A stretch of DNA of 64,000 nt from Crocosphaera sp. UHCC 0190 (GTDB lineage Bacteria; Cyanobacteriota; Cyanobacteriia; Cyanobacteriales; Microcystaceae), in contig NZ_JAYGHP010000002.1 of assembly GCF_034932065.1 (NCBI RefSeq), forward strand, positions 124,001 to 188,000, given 5' to 3'. Shown piece by piece: positions 26,979 to 39,429 of the stretch. Positions within the stretch are counted from its first letter, which is position 1, and every line of letters begins with the position of its first letter. The notes under the pieces are model-generated. The model saw only the letters and a list, made by a program, of their open reading frames with translations, had not been told where the DNA came from and searched no databases. Made by a program: the position numbers and the translations under genes.

Positions 26979-27851
26979 TCAAACTTGTTGGCCATAACTT
27001 AAAACCGTATTCTGTAATAACATCGCCACCGTCATCGGGCCAACCCCCCCAGGGACAGGAGTAATATAGTTAGCGACTTCTGCCACAGAATCAAAGTGAA
27101 AATCCCCCACCAACTGAGAAGCCCCATCCGGCCTAATTATACGATTAATTCCCACATCAACCGCCACGGCCCCTGGTTTAACCATTTCCCCAGTAATCAA
27201 TAGGGGTTTTCCCACCGCAGCAATGATAATATCTCCTTGACGGGTCATTGCTCCTAAATCTGGAGTACGAGAATGGGCAATTGTTACCGTTGCATTTTTC
27301 TCCAACAACATCAAGGCCAAGGGTTTTCCGACTAAAATACTACGTCCTACCACAACAGCGTGTTTACCTGCGACCTCAATCTGATATTCTTCTAGAAGAT
27401 TCATGACTCCGGCTGGGGTGCAACTGCGTAATCCCTTTTCCCCCCGCACTAATCGGCCTAAATTCATAGGATGGAGGCCATCAGCGTCCTTATCAGGAGC
27501 GATCGCTAATAATAAGGAAACGGTATCCAAATGAGCAGGTAAAGGCAACTGAACCAAAATCCCATCCACCCGTTCATCTTGATTGAGTTCCTTAATGATA
27601 GACTCCACCTCTTGTTGAGAACTTTGGTGGGGTAAATGACGACCAAAAGAAGCGATACCTACCTTAGCACAAGCCCGTTCCTTGTTGCGAACATAAACCG
27701 CACTCGCGGGGTCATCTCCGACCATAATGACAGCTAAACCAGGAGGACGACCGATTTTAGGCTGTAACTGTTCAATGGATGCTTTGAGTTCAAGCTGAAT
27801 TTTTTGGGCTAATGCTTTACCGTTTAACAAAGAAGCAGTCTGAGGAGCCAT
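26979..27851 (-). CDS. folD: Methylenetetrahydrofolate dehydrogenase / cyclohydrolase
   Basis: FolD interconverts 5,10-methylene-, methenyl- and 10-formyl-tetrahydrofolate with NADP. The 290-residue protein has the catalytic Tyr53/Lys57 in [23 protein letters not shown], the Rossmann motif [18 protein letters not shown] and the C-terminal [16 protein letters not shown]. Length is normal and the start is ATG at 27851. It is a single gene, divergent from the lipoprotein gene. Confidence 0.96.
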   Translation of the reverse strand: MAPQTASLLNGKALAQKIQLELKASIEQLQPKIGRPPGLAVIMVGDDPASAVYVRNKERACAKVGIASFGRHLPHQSSQQEVESIIKELNQDERVDGILVQLPLPAHLDTVSLLLAIAPDKDADGLHPMNLGRLVRGEKGLRSCTPAGVMNLLEEYQIEVAGKHAVVVGRSILVGKPLALMLLEKNATVTIAHSRTPDLGAMTRQGDIIIAAVGKPLLITGEMVKPGAVAVDVGINRIIRPDGASQLVGDFHFDSVAEVANYITPVPGGVGPMTVAMLLQNTVLSYGQQV

Positions 27852-27944
27852 GGATAATTGTCAGTAAATTTTGGAACGTAGGAGCATTCTAAGGTGTCCT
27901 ATTGGTTAAGATATCTCAAGAAGGTCAAGCTAATCACGGTCATC

Positions 27945-28451
27945 ATGAAAATTTTAAACATTCGAGGGGTTCATGGTGGACTATTATCCCTCCTGGTGGG
28001 GGGACTGGTTGGTTGTACCCCACTTAATTATTTAGGGTTAGCACAAACCCCCCTTACTCCTATTCGGGAAATTTCCCCCCAACCTAGTACACAAACCAGT
28101 CCAGAAGCAGGAATTATTTACATAGAGGGAAAAGTCGTTGATCGGGCCCCTTTTATGGAAAGTGGTTCCTATCAACTCCAGGATGCCACAGGGACAGTTT
28201 GGGTACTGACTAATGGCGACCTTCCCCAAACGGGGCAAGAGATCATAATAAAAGGAAAAGTGGCCTATCAATCGATTGCCATTGGCGGCCAAGATGTGGG
28301 GGAATTGTATATTGTTGAGGTAGAAAAACTTGACACCCCTCCTGTCGCTTCCTCTCCTGTCGCTCAACCTGTGTCCTCTCCCCAAGTTAAACCCACACCC
28401 CAACCGAATTTCGATGAATTCCTCCTCCCCCATAAACGTAACGCCAAATAG
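27945..28451 (+). CDS. Lipoprotein with small beta-barrel (OB-like) domain
   Basis: From the ATG at 27945 the protein has 168 residues; an upstream ATG at 27894 would add 17. A lipoprotein signal ends in the lipobox LVGC (Cys24). After a Thr/Pro-rich linker, residues about 65-135 (IYIEGKVVDRAPFMESGSYQLQDATGTVWVLTN...GQEIIIKGKVAYQ) have the look of an OB-fold of the NirD/YgiW/BOF kind. A Pro-rich tail follows. The stop overlaps the Nudix start by 38 bases, indicating coupled translation. The family is inferred from pattern, not certain. Confidence 0.72.
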   Translation: MKILNIRGVHGGLLSLLVGGLVGCTPLNYLGLAQTPLTPIREISPQPSTQTSPEAGIIYIEGKVVDRAPFMESGSYQLQDATGTVWVLTNGDLPQTGQEIIIKGKVAYQSIAIGGQDVGELYIVEVEKLDTPPVASSPVAQPVSSPQVKPTPQPNFDEFLLPHKRNAK

Positions 28452-28872
28452 TGTCATTCCTGCCGTTGCTGTCGCTATCCTCTATCAAGATGGTCACTTT
28501 TTAATGCAGTTGCGAGACGATATTCCCACCATTCTCTATCCCGGCCATTGGGGATTTTTTGGGGGTCATCTAGAACCGAATGAAACCCCAGAAGAAGGGG
28601 TTAAACGAGAAATCTGGGAAGAAATTGCCTACGATCTGCAAAATCCCACTATCTTTGATTGTTATGCCGATGAACGGGCGATTCGTCATATTTTCCATGC
28701 TCCCCTCACGGTTCCCCTAGAACAGTTAGTCTTACAAGAGGGAGCAGACTTGGAATTAGTGCCGCCTGAAGATATCGCAAAAGGGCAATGTTATTCAGGA
28801 AAACTTGACAAAGTGCGTCCTCTTGGCCCAATTCACCAAAAAATTTTACTCGATTTCTTAAATTCCCATTAA
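28414..28872 (+). CDS. Nudix hydrolase
   Basis: A 152-residue Nudix enzyme starting at ATG 28414 (MNSSSPINVTPNSVIPAVAV). The Nudix box is at residues 51-72: G51, E57, R65-E66 and E69-E70 fit GX5EX7REUXEEXGU except that the last Gly is Ala or Tyr. These enzymes hydrolyse nucleoside diphosphates linked to another moiety; the substrate is unknown. The gene overlaps the lipoprotein gene in a different frame and is probably co-translated with it. Confidence 0.9.
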   Translation: MNSSSPINVTPNSVIPAVAVAILYQDGHFLMQLRDDIPTILYPGHWGFFGGHLEPNETPEEGVKREIWEEIAYDLQNPTIFDCYADERAIRHIFHAPLTVPLEQLVLQEGADLELVPPEDIAKGQCYSGKLDKVRPLGPIHQKILLDFLNSH

Positions 28873-29034
28873 AGTAGAACAAAGGAGGAACATCATGACC
28901 CCAAGGTCGATCTCTAAATTTACCCTTAATTAAGTTCTAAGGGGTAACTCCTCAGTTCTTACTGGCAATTTCTTGTCCGCTTTACTCTTAACTAACGCCT
29001 TCTCACCTAATTCCCCCTTGACCTTGATAATACT

Positions 29035-30426
29035 ATGAATAACTGTATAAAACGCCTGAGTCTCAATCACCCTTTACTCTGGGGAGGAATTGTCGCTACG
29101 ATTTCCCTACATAGCCTCACCTCTCCCGCTTTGAGTGCGCCCCAACCCGAAGTGTTAGAAGATAATCCCAAAGCCATGGTCGATGAGATGTGGCAAATTG
29201 TTAATAATGAGTTTGTGGATCGGAACTTTAATCGGGTTGATTGGCAAGAAAAACGACGGGAATTACTCAGCCAAGACTATGCTAACCCCAAACAAGCTTA
29301 TAAAGCGATTCGGGACGCTCTCAAAGACTTAGGCGACCCCTATACTCGCTTTTTACCCCCTAATGAATTTTCTGTCCTCACCAGTCAAACCTCTGGGGAG
29401 TTATCAGGAGTAGGTGTCCGACTAGCCCTCGATAAACGCACTAGCCAACTTTATGTCGTAGAATCTGTCAGAAATTCCCCCGCTATGGAAGCTGGAGTTA
29501 AACGAGGCGATCGCCTGATTCGGATCAATGGCAAACCCACCGCTTTAATGAGCTTAGAACAGGCCCAAGAAGAAATTACCGGAGCAGTGGGTACGGAAGT
29601 TAGTTTACAGTTATCTCGGCGGGAAAAAGGGGTATTTCAAGTCACTCTCAAACGCGCTCAGATTGAAATTGCTTCCGTGACTTATCATCTCCAAGAAGAT
29701 GAAAAACATCGCATTGGTTATATCAAATTAGATGAATTTAGCTCCCATGCTGCTGAACAAATGAAACAAGCGATCGAAGAGCTAGGACAGCAACAGGTTT
29801 CTGGTTTCATTTTAGACTTACGGGGTAATCCAGGGGGACTCCTCTTTTCTAGCGTCGATATTGCCCGTCTCTGGCTCCAAAAAGGAGAAATTGTCAGTAC
29901 CATTGATCGTAAAGGCGGTGATCGCCATTTTTCAGCCAATGGTACATCAATCACAGATTTACCCTTAGTGATCTTAGTGGATGAAGGGTCAGCCAGTGCC
30001 AGCGAAATTCTGACAGGGGCCCTTAAGGAAAATGGCCGGGCCACCATTGTTGGCACCACCACTTATGGCAAAGGAACAGTACAGTCCGTACATTCTCTCA
30101 CTGATGGTTCCGGGTTAGCTGTCACCATTGCCCGTTATTATCCACCAAGCGGCACGGATATTAACCATAAAGGCATTCGTCCTGATGTCTATCTTGACTT
30201 AACTATGGAGCAACAAGTTCAGTTAAGAAATGATCCAACCTTGATGGGAACCGATGCTGATCCCCAATATAATCGTGCGCTCTCGATTTTAAAGAGTAAT
30301 GCTGCACCACTCTCTACTCCGGCCACCCCAAAACCGATTGGACTCCGTTGGCAACAATTACGTCAAACGGTTCAAGATCCTAATCCTCGCTGGGACAGAA
30401 TGCAAGAAAAAGTCACCGATAATTAG
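29035..30426 (+). CDS. C-terminal processing peptidase (S41, Ctp family)
   Basis: A 463-residue S41 protease with a signal peptide (about 1-35, ending SPALSA), so it acts in the periplasm or thylakoid lumen. A PDZ domain spans about 115-205 (SGVGVRLALDK, AGVKRGDRLIRINGKP). The catalytic Ser321 lies in DEGSASASEI and Lys346 in TYGKGTVQ, 25 residues apart as in D1 processing proteases. Cyanobacteria have three Ctp paralogues; only CtpA is essential for D1 maturation. Sequence alone does not let me say with confidence which one this is. Confidence 0.93.
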   Translation: MNNCIKRLSLNHPLLWGGIVATISLHSLTSPALSAPQPEVLEDNPKAMVDEMWQIVNNEFVDRNFNRVDWQEKRRELLSQDYANPKQAYKAIRDALKDLGDPYTRFLPPNEFSVLTSQTSGELSGVGVRLALDKRTSQLYVVESVRNSPAMEAGVKRGDRLIRINGKPTALMSLEQAQEEITGAVGTEVSLQLSRREKGVFQVTLKRAQIEIASVTYHLQEDEKHRIGYIKLDEFSSHAAEQMKQAIEELGQQQVSGFILDLRGNPGGLLFSSVDIARLWLQKGEIVSTIDRKGGDRHFSANGTSITDLPLVILVDEGSASASEILTGALKENGRATIVGTTTYGKGTVQSVHSLTDGSGLAVTIARYYPPSGTDINHKGIRPDVYLDLTMEQQVQLRNDPTLMGTDADPQYNRALSILKSNAAPLSTPATPKPIGLRWQQLRQTVQDPNPRWDRMQEKVTDN

Positions 30427-30603
30427 GGTGATGGGGTAATCGCAAAAGTCAGAAGTAGTAGGGGCGGGTTTTTTACCCCGCCCCGATAGGATTCTCACCA
30501 CAACACTGCTGTTCCCTTTCAACCGAAATCTATTGTCCTGGGGGAAAATTTTGATAAGATAGGAAATAGTGTCTTTAATCAGAAAATTCTAAACTGAACC
30601 CCT

Positions 30604-30906
30604 ATGGCTAAAAAAAGCTTGATCGAACGCGAGAAAAAACGTAAACGCTTAATTGATAAGTATGCAGATAAGCGAGAAGCTCTGAAAGAAGAGTTTAACA
30701 ATGCTGAAGACTACGAAGAAAAAATCGAGATTCATCGTCAAATACAACGTTTACCCCGTAATAGTGCGCCTAACCGTCTTCGTAACCGTTGTTGGTTAAC
30801 AGGCCGCTCTAGAGGATATTATCGGGATTTTGGCTTATCCCGTAATGTTCTACGAGAATGGGCCCATGAAGGGTTACTTCCTGGGGTAGTTAAATCTAGC
30901 TGGTAA
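30604..30906 (+). CDS. rpsN: 30S ribosomal protein S14
   Basis: The 100-residue protein starts [20 protein letters not shown] and ends [21 protein letters not shown], the standard long form of S14, which lacks zinc cysteines. It includes [21 protein letters not shown] and YRDFGLSR. Length is normal. It is a single gene away from the ribosomal operons, as in other cyanobacteria. Confidence 0.97.
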   Translation: MAKKSLIEREKKRKRLIDKYADKREALKEEFNNAEDYEEKIEIHRQIQRLPRNSAPNRLRNRCWLTGRSRGYYRDFGLSRNVLREWAHEGLLPGVVKSSW

Positions 30907-31007
30907 GCTTTTCTTAAGACTAAATTAAGATGGCTTTCAAGGAATGATCGAATCAAGTGAGTGGGACAGTCCGATAAACAGAAAGGATGTCCCTATTCCT
31001 TGTGGAA

Positions 31008-31343
31008 CTAACTTTCCCCACAGCAACGATCAATACCTAAACTATCTAAAATTAAGTCACTGACTGCATTCGCAACGGCAAACTCGCTAAAAAACGATTC
31101 TCGAAAATCAAAGGCCTGCATTTCCGTCACAATGGCAATGACTAGGGAGCCTAAATCATTTTCCCCTTCTAATCGCTGACGCACGAAAATTTGAGCGGCC
31201 CTTTTAGCAATATTTTCGTTGACTTTTTCAGGGATAAACTCTTCATCTAACCAGTTTTGCAAAGCCACCTGCAACCATTCCCCTTCCTGTTGGGGATTGC
31301 GAATTGGGGGTAAAGTAATGGGAGGAATCGGTTCTGCCGTCAT
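31008..31343 (-). CDS. Conserved hypothetical protein, head-to-head with aat
   Basis: A 111-residue soluble protein, Pro-rich at the start and then helical (WLQVALQNWLDEEFIPEKVN; AAQIFVRQRLEGENDLGSLV; FFSEFAVANAVSDLILDSLG) and ending GIDRCCGES with two adjacent Cys. I do not recognise a named family, but the dense helical pattern looks like a real conserved cyanobacterial protein. Its ATG at 31343 lies only 28 bp from the aat start on the other strand, so the two genes must share or overlap their promoters. Confidence 0.72.
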   Translation of the reverse strand: MTAEPIPPITLPPIRNPQQEGEWLQVALQNWLDEEFIPEKVNENIAKRAAQIFVRQRLEGENDLGSLVIAIVTEMQAFDFRESFFSEFAVANAVSDLILDSLGIDRCCGES

Positions 31344-31371
31344 GGAACTTTATTAACTACGGAAATCTACG

Positions 31372-31953
31372 ATGGAATTTGCCGAAGATCTAGACCCCAT
31401 TATACAGGGATATGCTCAAGGTTACTTTTTGATGACGGATGAACACAATGTTCTGGGGTGGTATTCCAGTCGTCAACGGGCCCTAGTCCCCTTAGATGAG
31501 GGTTTTCGCTATCCTAAATCCCTGCAACGGGTTTTGAATCAAGAACAGTTTTCTGTCGCCATTAATCGGGATTTTTTGGGGGTTTGTCAGGGTTGTGCTG
31601 ATCGAGAGGTGACTTGGATTTCTCCTGAACTAATTGAAATCTATTATCAGCTACATTTGGCTGGATTTGCTCATAGTTTTGAAACTTGGCAAGGAGACGA
31701 ATTAGCCGGAGGAATTTTAGGCCTTACCCTTGGGGGTGCTTTTATTGGAGAATCGATGTTTTATCGTATTCCCAATGGCTCTAAAGTGGCTATGGTAAAG
31801 TTAGTAGAACATTTAAAAGCCAGAGGGTTTATCTTATTTGATGCCCAATTACAAAATGAACATTTAGAAAGATTTGGTTCTTATTTAGTCAGTGATAAAG
31901 AATATCAAAATTTATTGCAAAAAGCGTTAAATATTTCTTGTATTTTTGTTTGA
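31372..31953 (+). CDS. aat: Leucyl/phenylalanyl-tRNA--protein transferase
   Basis: Aat adds Leu or Phe from tRNA to N-terminal Arg or Lys of proteins, marking them for ClpS/ClpAP degradation. The 193-residue protein shows [76 protein letters not shown] and the C-terminal [16 protein letters not shown]. It is slightly shorter than the E. coli enzyme at the N-terminus, as usual in cyanobacteria. Start ATG at 31372. Confidence 0.93.
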   Translation: MEFAEDLDPIIQGYAQGYFLMTDEHNVLGWYSSRQRALVPLDEGFRYPKSLQRVLNQEQFSVAINRDFLGVCQGCADREVTWISPELIEIYYQLHLAGFAHSFETWQGDELAGGILGLTLGGAFIGESMFYRIPNGSKVAMVKLVEHLKARGFILFDAQLQNEHLERFGSYLVSDKEYQNLLQKALNISCIFV

Positions 31954-32507
31954 AATGAATTACACAAAAACTGTGGTGTGGACAATGCCCACCCTAGGTT
32001 TATTGATGAACACCTAATTTACTTACCTAAAATTGTAATTATTCTTTATAAAAATCTTTTGACCAAGTTGCTAAGACCAACAACTGACCAAAAACCCCCT
32101 ATTTTTTGTTACATTCCTTAATAATTTAACGAGTTTAGGCTAGTTGTGATCCCCTGTCAAATTCGTTGTAATCCTTGCTGAACAAGCTTTGCAACTATTG
32201 TAAAGCTTGTTTAAGACATGGTGAGTAACCGATTGTTTTGCTTTTGTTCCTGATTATAGTAATACAATACACAAAATTTATTTTAAGATTATTTTTGATA
32301 ATAAAACAGATTATAATTTAAAAAAAATATTTTTACTGATTAATACTCTATAAAACTTAGGATTAAACCTAAAATCTCTAAAGAAGGCCCTTTCAATTCT
32401 TATCCATTTGCCCCATAATGCGAGTAATGAGATTGACAAACCCACTGTCCTAAAAAAGCAGTGATAAGGAAAACCAGATTTATTTGATCACACAGGAGAC
32501 TCGAACC
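31954..32507. promoter_or_regulatory. Long leader of chlL with an inverted repeat
   Basis: About 550 bp without a gene. Near its start (31975-31996) is a worn copy of the GGTGGGCAATGCCCACC repeat. A perfect 10-bp inverted repeat AACAAGCTTT (32181-32190) / AAAGCTTGTT (32202-32211) with an 11-base spacer lies about 300 bp before chlL and could be a regulator site or an RNA hairpin. The remainder is AT-rich. A CAGGAG ribosome-binding site at 32493-32498 sits nine bases before the chosen TTG start of chlL. Confidence 0.5.
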
Positions 32508-33377
32508 TTGACTTTAACACTCGCAGTTTACGGAAAAGGCGGTATCGGCAAATCTACCACCAGCTGTAATATTTCCACAGCATTAGCCAAACGGGGTAAA
32601 AAAGTGCTACAAATTGGCTGTGATCCCAAACATGACAGCACATTTACCCTGACTGGGTTCCTTATTCCTACCATCATTGACACCCTACAAGAAAGAGACT
32701 TTCACTACGAAGATATTTGGCCTGAAGATGTTATCTATAAAGGTTATGCAGGGGTAGACTGTGTAGAAGCAGGTGGCCCCCCCGCAGGTGCAGGTTGCGG
32801 TGGTTATGTAGTAGGAGAAACGGTTAAATTACTCAAAGAATTGAATGCTTTTGATGAGTATGATGTTATTCTTTTTGATGTCTTAGGTGACGTTGTTTGT
32901 GGTGGTTTTGCTGCACCTTTAAACTATGCAGATTATTGTTTAATTGTGACAGATAATGGTTTTGATGCTTTGTTTGCTGCTAACCGTATTGCTGCTTCCG
33001 TAAGAGAAAAAGCAAGAACCCATACTTTACGTTTAGCGGGGTTAATTGGTAATCGTACTTCTAAGCGTGATTTAATTGATAAATACATAGAAGCGGTTCC
33101 CATGCCTGTGTTAGAAATTCTGCCATTAATTGAAGATATCCGGGTATCTCGTGTTAAGGGTAAAACCTTGTTTGAAATGACAGAAACTGACCCTTCTCTT
33201 GAGTATGTTTGTAATTACTATTTAAACATTGCAGACCAATTATTAGCAATGCCTGAAGGGGTAATTCCTAAGGATGCTCAAGACAGGGAATTATTCACCT
33301 TATTATCTGATTTCTATCTTAATCCTCAAGCTCCTGTTAAAACAGAAGAAGAAGCATTAGATCTAATGATGGTTTAG
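32508..33377 (+). CDS. chlL: Light-independent protochlorophyllide reductase, iron-sulfur ATP-binding protein ChlL
   Basis: ChlL is the NifH-like Fe-protein of DPOR and passes electrons, driven by ATP, to the ChlN-ChlB complex. The 289-residue protein has the P-loop [24 protein letters not shown], the cluster ligand regions [12 protein letters not shown] and [11 protein letters not shown], and [14 protein letters not shown] chose the TTG at 32508 (usual [12 protein letters not shown] start, SD CAGGAG nine bases upstream); a TTG eight codons earlier also lies in frame. It precedes a small ORF, chlN and por on the same strand; chlB is elsewhere. Confidence 0.97.
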   Translation: MTLTLAVYGKGGIGKSTTSCNISTALAKRGKKVLQIGCDPKHDSTFTLTGFLIPTIIDTLQERDFHYEDIWPEDVIYKGYAGVDCVEAGGPPAGAGCGGYVVGETVKLLKELNAFDEYDVILFDVLGDVVCGGFAAPLNYADYCLIVTDNGFDALFAANRIAASVREKARTHTLRLAGLIGNRTSKRDLIDKYIEAVPMPVLEILPLIEDIRVSRVKGKTLFEMTETDPSLEYVCNYYLNIADQLLAMPEGVIPKDAQDRELFTLLSDFYLNPQAPVKTEEEALDLMMV

Positions 33378-33409
33378 GTTTGTATAACATTTTTAAATGA
33401 GATATAAAT

Positions 33410-33454
33410 GTGGAACGGGCATCTTGCCCGTCACAGGCTGGAAGCCTGTACCAC
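33410..33454. repeat. Two-hairpin dispersed repeat between chlL and the small ORF
   Basis: The stretch has outer arms GTGG/CCAC and two inner hairpins, ACGGGCATCTTGCCCGT and ACAGGCTGGAAGCCTGT. The whole could fold like a cruciform. I recognise it as a repeat type widespread in cyanobacterial intergenic regions. Its position between co-directed genes could reduce readthrough from chlL. Confidence 0.8.
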
Positions 33455-33594
33455 AATTGTTTATATTTCAAATAAGAATGTTATGCTATGGGTTTTAGAG
33501 AAGTTTAGCTTGATGTTTTCTCTGAGGTGATACAAATTCTAGTTAGTGAGGGAATACTAGATATAGTTACTTTTGCTAATAAGGAGACTTAATA

Positions 33595-33900
33595 ATGATT
33601 ACTTTAATGGACTCTAGAAATTGGTGGCATAAAACGCCCAATGATGGTAAACGTCCTTGTGCTGACATAATTTTAGGAGTAATTACTGCCCTAGAACCAA
33701 AATTATCTGTCTGGATGTTACCTTTTTGTCAACTTAATTCAGATGGGAATAAGCTTATAGAAGTTCTGGGATTACATTTTGATCCTGAGAAGGAACTAAA
33801 AAAAAGAGCAGAAGAAAGGGCAAAATTACCTCCAGTAGTACCATCAGAAATCGATGAAATCGAACGAATTAGACAACAATTAAGCAAAGGAGAAATCTAA
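33595..33900 (+). CDS. Small protein in the chlL-chlN spacer, DUF5331-like
   Basis: A 101-residue protein with a strong AAGGAG site ten bases before ATG 33595. The segment DGKRPCADIILGVITALEPKLSVWMLPFCQLN (about 17-48) followed by LIEVLGLHFDPEKEL resembles my memory of DUF5331, a cyanobacterial family often coded next to chlL/chlN; this needs a profile search. The C-terminus is helical and charged. It may be shorter at the N-terminus than its relatives, but a stop lies five codons upstream. It ends three bases before chlN and is surely co-transcribed. A role in dark chlorophyll synthesis is inference from position. Confidence 0.7.
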   Translation: MITLMDSRNWWHKTPNDGKRPCADIILGVITALEPKLSVWMLPFCQLNSDGNKLIEVLGLHFDPEKELKKRAEERAKLPPVVPSEIDEIERIRQQLSKGEI

Positions 33901-35304
<1,404 letters not shown>

Positions 35305-35310
35305 CCTGTC

Positions 35311-35330
35311 GGGTGGGCAATGCCCACCTA
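35311..35330. repeat. GGTGGGCAATGCCCACC repeat after chlN
   Basis: An 8-bp GGTGGGCA/TGCCCACC stem around one base, seven bases after the chlN stop. Close copies lie at 36480-36503 and 56570-56594, and a worn copy at about 31975-31996. It probably acts as a terminator-like hairpin. Confidence 0.75.
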
Positions 35331-35485
35331 CTTATCAATTTAAAGTAGAATACTAGATGTCAAATAAAAGTAGCAGCACATACAGTCAGAGTTTTATTCA
35401 ACGAGCTAGTTAATGAGTTAACATAAAAATAGCCTAAAATTCATGGCATAAATGTACTCATAATTTTTCTATCTTTTAATGTTAG

Positions 35486-36475
<990 letters not shown>

Positions 36476-36479
36476 AACC

Positions 36480-36537
36480 GTAGGGTGGGCAATGCCCACC
36501 TACCTTCACCCCTAGGGGCAATTCATGAATTGCCCCT
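36480..36537. repeat. Two palindromic repeats after por
   Basis: 36480-36503 is a copy of the GGTGGGCAATGCCCACC family. 36514-36537 is a separate perfect 24-bp palindrome with arm AGGGGCAATTCA. Together they form two hairpins directly after the por stop. The remaining bases up to 36894 are AT-rich leader of the next gene, with nothing else recognisable. Confidence 0.78.
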
Positions 36538-36894
36538 ACTATTTTGACAAACATTGTTAGACATCAAATTTAACAAATGTCCAAATATTTAGTATTCTTA
36601 TCTTATACGAAAAAAATATATACAATTGTTAAGCTTCTGACAAGTTACTTGGGGAGTTTTGATCGATTTTTAGGGAATGATTTCTAAGTTTAAGAATTTA
36701 ATTGTTGACATTAATTAAATAAAAAATAAGGGGTAAAACTTGAAAAGGGGGAGAAGTATAAAACAATCTTATACTATCTAAATCCTGATGTTTGCAATCC
36801 TTGATTTTAAATTTGAGGTTAGCTATAGTTCCCGTGAGAACACATTTAATTTTGTGTTAACGGCATAATCAAGATTTTTTCTGGAGAAAAACTG

Positions 36895-37674
36895 ATGAAT
36901 ACATCTAAGTTATTACAAAAATTGGCGATCGCTGGTGCGATATCAGCGATCTCTGGTGTGGGTTTGGCTATTTCTCCTGCTCAGGCTGGAGTATTTTCAT
37001 TGACCCCTCAATTGCCAAATAATTCAACTAACCCAGGAGTACGAGATACTGAATCAGGAAGTCCAGGAGAACTCATTTGGACAACCTTTCCAGGTTTTCC
37101 TACCGGTGCTGGTGAAGGTTCTCAGCATGGCGTTAATGGCGTTAATGGTTACGATAATCCTACAATAACATACGATCCTTTACCCGGAGTTTCATCGTGG
37201 TTCAAGATCGAATTCTTCGGGAAAGGGACTTCCAGCCAGAACAACCAACTCTTCTGGAATGGTCAAGAACTTTTTGCCGGTCTAAATTGCCCCAACCCCA
37301 ATAGTTTTGATTCTCCTTGTGCATCCACGATGGTACAAGCATTAGACAATGTTCCCTTTGAGTTCAGGACTAATCTGCCTCCTATGACAATGGTTGCTAA
37401 CGGAGATGAGCCAACTATTGGCGGTGATGGTAATGTTGTAGGAGCGCACTACTTTGCAACCCTCGACGGAACATGGGCGACCACAACTGGTACCGACATG
37501 GTTTACATCGGCTTTTCTGACGGGAATGGAGGAGGAGGTACTAGTGACGACGATGCAGCAGATTTCGTCATTAAAATTACCTCAATCAAGCACGTACCGG
37601 AACCTGGTACTGTTTTAGGACTTCTTGCTTTAGGTGGACTAGGTTTAGTTTCCAAGCGTAAGAAGCAAAAATAA
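36895..37674 (+). CDS. PEP-CTERM sorting domain protein
   Basis: A 259-residue exported protein with a signal peptide (about 1-31, ending SPAQA). It has a Gly/Asn/Pro-rich, probably beta-rich body with two Cys (NCPNPNSFDSPC), and a C-terminal PEP-CTERM tail: VPEPGTVLGLLALGGLGLVS plus KRKKQK. The tail is recognised by exosortase or cyanoexosortase, linking such proteins to the envelope or extracellular polysaccharide. The body matches no family I know. A GGAG site precedes ATG 36895. It is a single gene with its own long leader. Confidence 0.88.
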   Translation: MNTSKLLQKLAIAGAISAISGVGLAISPAQAGVFSLTPQLPNNSTNPGVRDTESGSPGELIWTTFPGFPTGAGEGSQHGVNGVNGYDNPTITYDPLPGVSSWFKIEFFGKGTSSQNNQLFWNGQELFAGLNCPNPNSFDSPCASTMVQALDNVPFEFRTNLPPMTMVANGDEPTIGGDGNVVGAHYFATLDGTWATTTGTDMVYIGFSDGNGGGGTSDDDAADFVIKITSIKHVPEPGTVLGLLALGGLGLVSKRKKQK

Positions 37675-37728
37675 AAGTTATCCATGTTAACAAGACACAG
37701 ATAACTGTTAAGACTTTATTGTAAATTG

Positions 37729-37775
37729 AGTGGGGTTAAGATTGTGTCTTCAGCACAATAGCCTCACTTCTTTTA
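37729..37775 (+). terminator. Probable terminator of the PEP-CTERM gene
   Basis: An imperfect stem pairs AGTGGGG with CCTCACT and, further in, ATTGTG with CACAAT, followed by TCTTTTATT. The position 55 bp after the stop fits a terminator. Confidence 0.5.
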
Positions 37776-37916
37776 TTATAGAAGGTAATTTAACAATAAT
37801 TGAAGGGAAACTTAAGAGGATCTTTTATTACCAGATTTCAAACTAAAGATAGTCATAGTTCTAACCCAATTTCATTTTGAAAAATAAATAAAATCACTCC
37901 TCAACCCTTTAAAATC

Positions 37917-39362
37917 TTAACTTAACGCCTCTTTTAAACGACTTTTATCCCAACCTTTATCATTTAATAAAAGCCAGGATTGAATTAAGTCAGGGCCATG
38001 TAATTCTCCCATTAAACCTGCCCGCAGCGATCGCATAATTAACCCTTTTTTGACCTTAAAGGTTTTGGTCACAGTTTTGATGATTTCTTGGGCCTTTTCT
38101 TCTGTTAATTCAGCCACATCTTCTAAGTTGTCTAACACCGCTTTGAGGATATCTTTTACCCCTTCTTGTTCAATTTGGGCCATGGCTTCTTCACTATAAG
38201 TCACCGTTTCACCAAATAATAAATGACTTTCTTTGGGAGCATCACTTAAACGAGTTAAACTAGGGCCAATTAAGGCAGCCATCTGTTCTAACCAGGGGCG
38301 ATCACTTTCTAAATTAACCTCATATCCTGCTTCTTGCCAATAGGGAATTACTAATTCTACTAATTCATTAGCGGGCATTTTATGAAGATATTGACTATTG
38401 AGCCAATCTAATTTATCCCAATCAAATTTAGCACCTGCTTTATTAACCCGATCTAACGTAAATTGTGTCGCAGCTTCTGAGAGAGTAAAAATTTCTTGAG
38501 TAGAATCAGGGGCCGTCCATCCCAAAAGTGTCATATAATTGACCAAAGCATCGGCTAAAAAGCCCATTTTACGAAAATCATCAATAGAAGTCACCCCATC
38601 CCGTTTTGAGAGTTTACGCCCTTCTTGATTCAAAATCAAAGGAGTGTGGGCGAATTCTGGAACCGTTCCCCCTAATGCTTCATAGAGTAAAATTTGTTTA
38701 GCGGTATTAGCAATATGATCCTCCCCACGAATCACATGGGTGATTTTCATATCAATATCATCCACCACCACCGCTAAATTATAAAGGGGTTGGCCAAAAG
38801 TTTGCTCGTCGGTTTCAGGAATACGAGCGATCACCATATCCCCACCCAGATCGCTGCCTTTCCAAACTACTTTACCTCGGATGACATCATTCCAAACAAT
38901 TTCCCGATGGTCATCAATAATAAACCGAATCACAGGTTTACGGCCTTCTGCTTCTAAAGCTTGACGTTGTTCTTCTGTTAAATGACGATGACGGTTATCA
39001 TAGCGAGGAGCTTGGTTTTTTGCTTTTTGTGCCTCTCGCATCTGTTCTAATTCTTCTGAGGTACAATAACAGCGATAGGCGCAACCTTTATCTAATAAAG
39101 CTTGGATAGCTTGACGATAAAGTTCAAGACGTTGGGTTTGAAAGAAAGGCCCTTCATCCCAAGTTAATCCTAACCAAGAGAGGCCCGATTTAATGTTTTC
39201 CGTGTATTCTGAACGCGATCGCTCCTGATCCGTATCTTCAACCCGTAAAATAAAAGTACCCCCATAATGGCGAGCAAATAACCAGTTAAAAACAGCCGTT
39301 CTCGCGGTTCCGATGTGTAAATTTCCCGTAGGACTGGGGGCAATACGAACTCTAACTGTCAC
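37917..39362 (-). CDS. gltX: Glutamyl-tRNA synthetase
   Basis: GluRS charges tRNA-Glu and, in organisms with GatCAB, also tRNA-Gln. The 481-residue class I enzyme has the HIGH motif in [19 protein letters not shown] (10-28), [12 protein letters not shown] (a zinc-binding-like cysteine region), [24 protein letters not shown] and [14 protein letters not shown] (KMSKS equivalent). The start is a GTG at 39360-39362 giving [13 protein letters not shown]. Glu-tRNA from this enzyme also feeds tetrapyrrole synthesis in cyanobacteria. Confidence 0.97.
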   Translation of the reverse strand: MTVRVRIAPSPTGNLHIGTARTAVFNWLFARHYGGTFILRVEDTDQERSRSEYTENIKSGLSWLGLTWDEGPFFQTQRLELYRQAIQALLDKGCAYRCYCTSEELEQMREAQKAKNQAPRYDNRHRHLTEEQRQALEAEGRKPVIRFIIDDHREIVWNDVIRGKVVWKGSDLGGDMVIARIPETDEQTFGQPLYNLAVVVDDIDMKITHVIRGEDHIANTAKQILLYEALGGTVPEFAHTPLILNQEGRKLSKRDGVTSIDDFRKMGFLADALVNYMTLLGWTAPDSTQEIFTLSEAATQFTLDRVNKAGAKFDWDKLDWLNSQYLHKMPANELVELVIPYWQEAGYEVNLESDRPWLEQMAALIGPSLTRLSDAPKESHLLFGETVTYSEEAMAQIEQEGVKDILKAVLDNLEDVAELTEEKAQEIIKTVTKTFKVKKGLIMRSLRAGLMGELHGPDLIQSWLLLNDKGWDKSRLKEALS

Positions 39363-39429
39363 AGAATTTCCCTCTAAATAAGACTGACAATTGGACTATT
39401 ATATTTTAAAAGTAAGGCTGTTCATGGAT

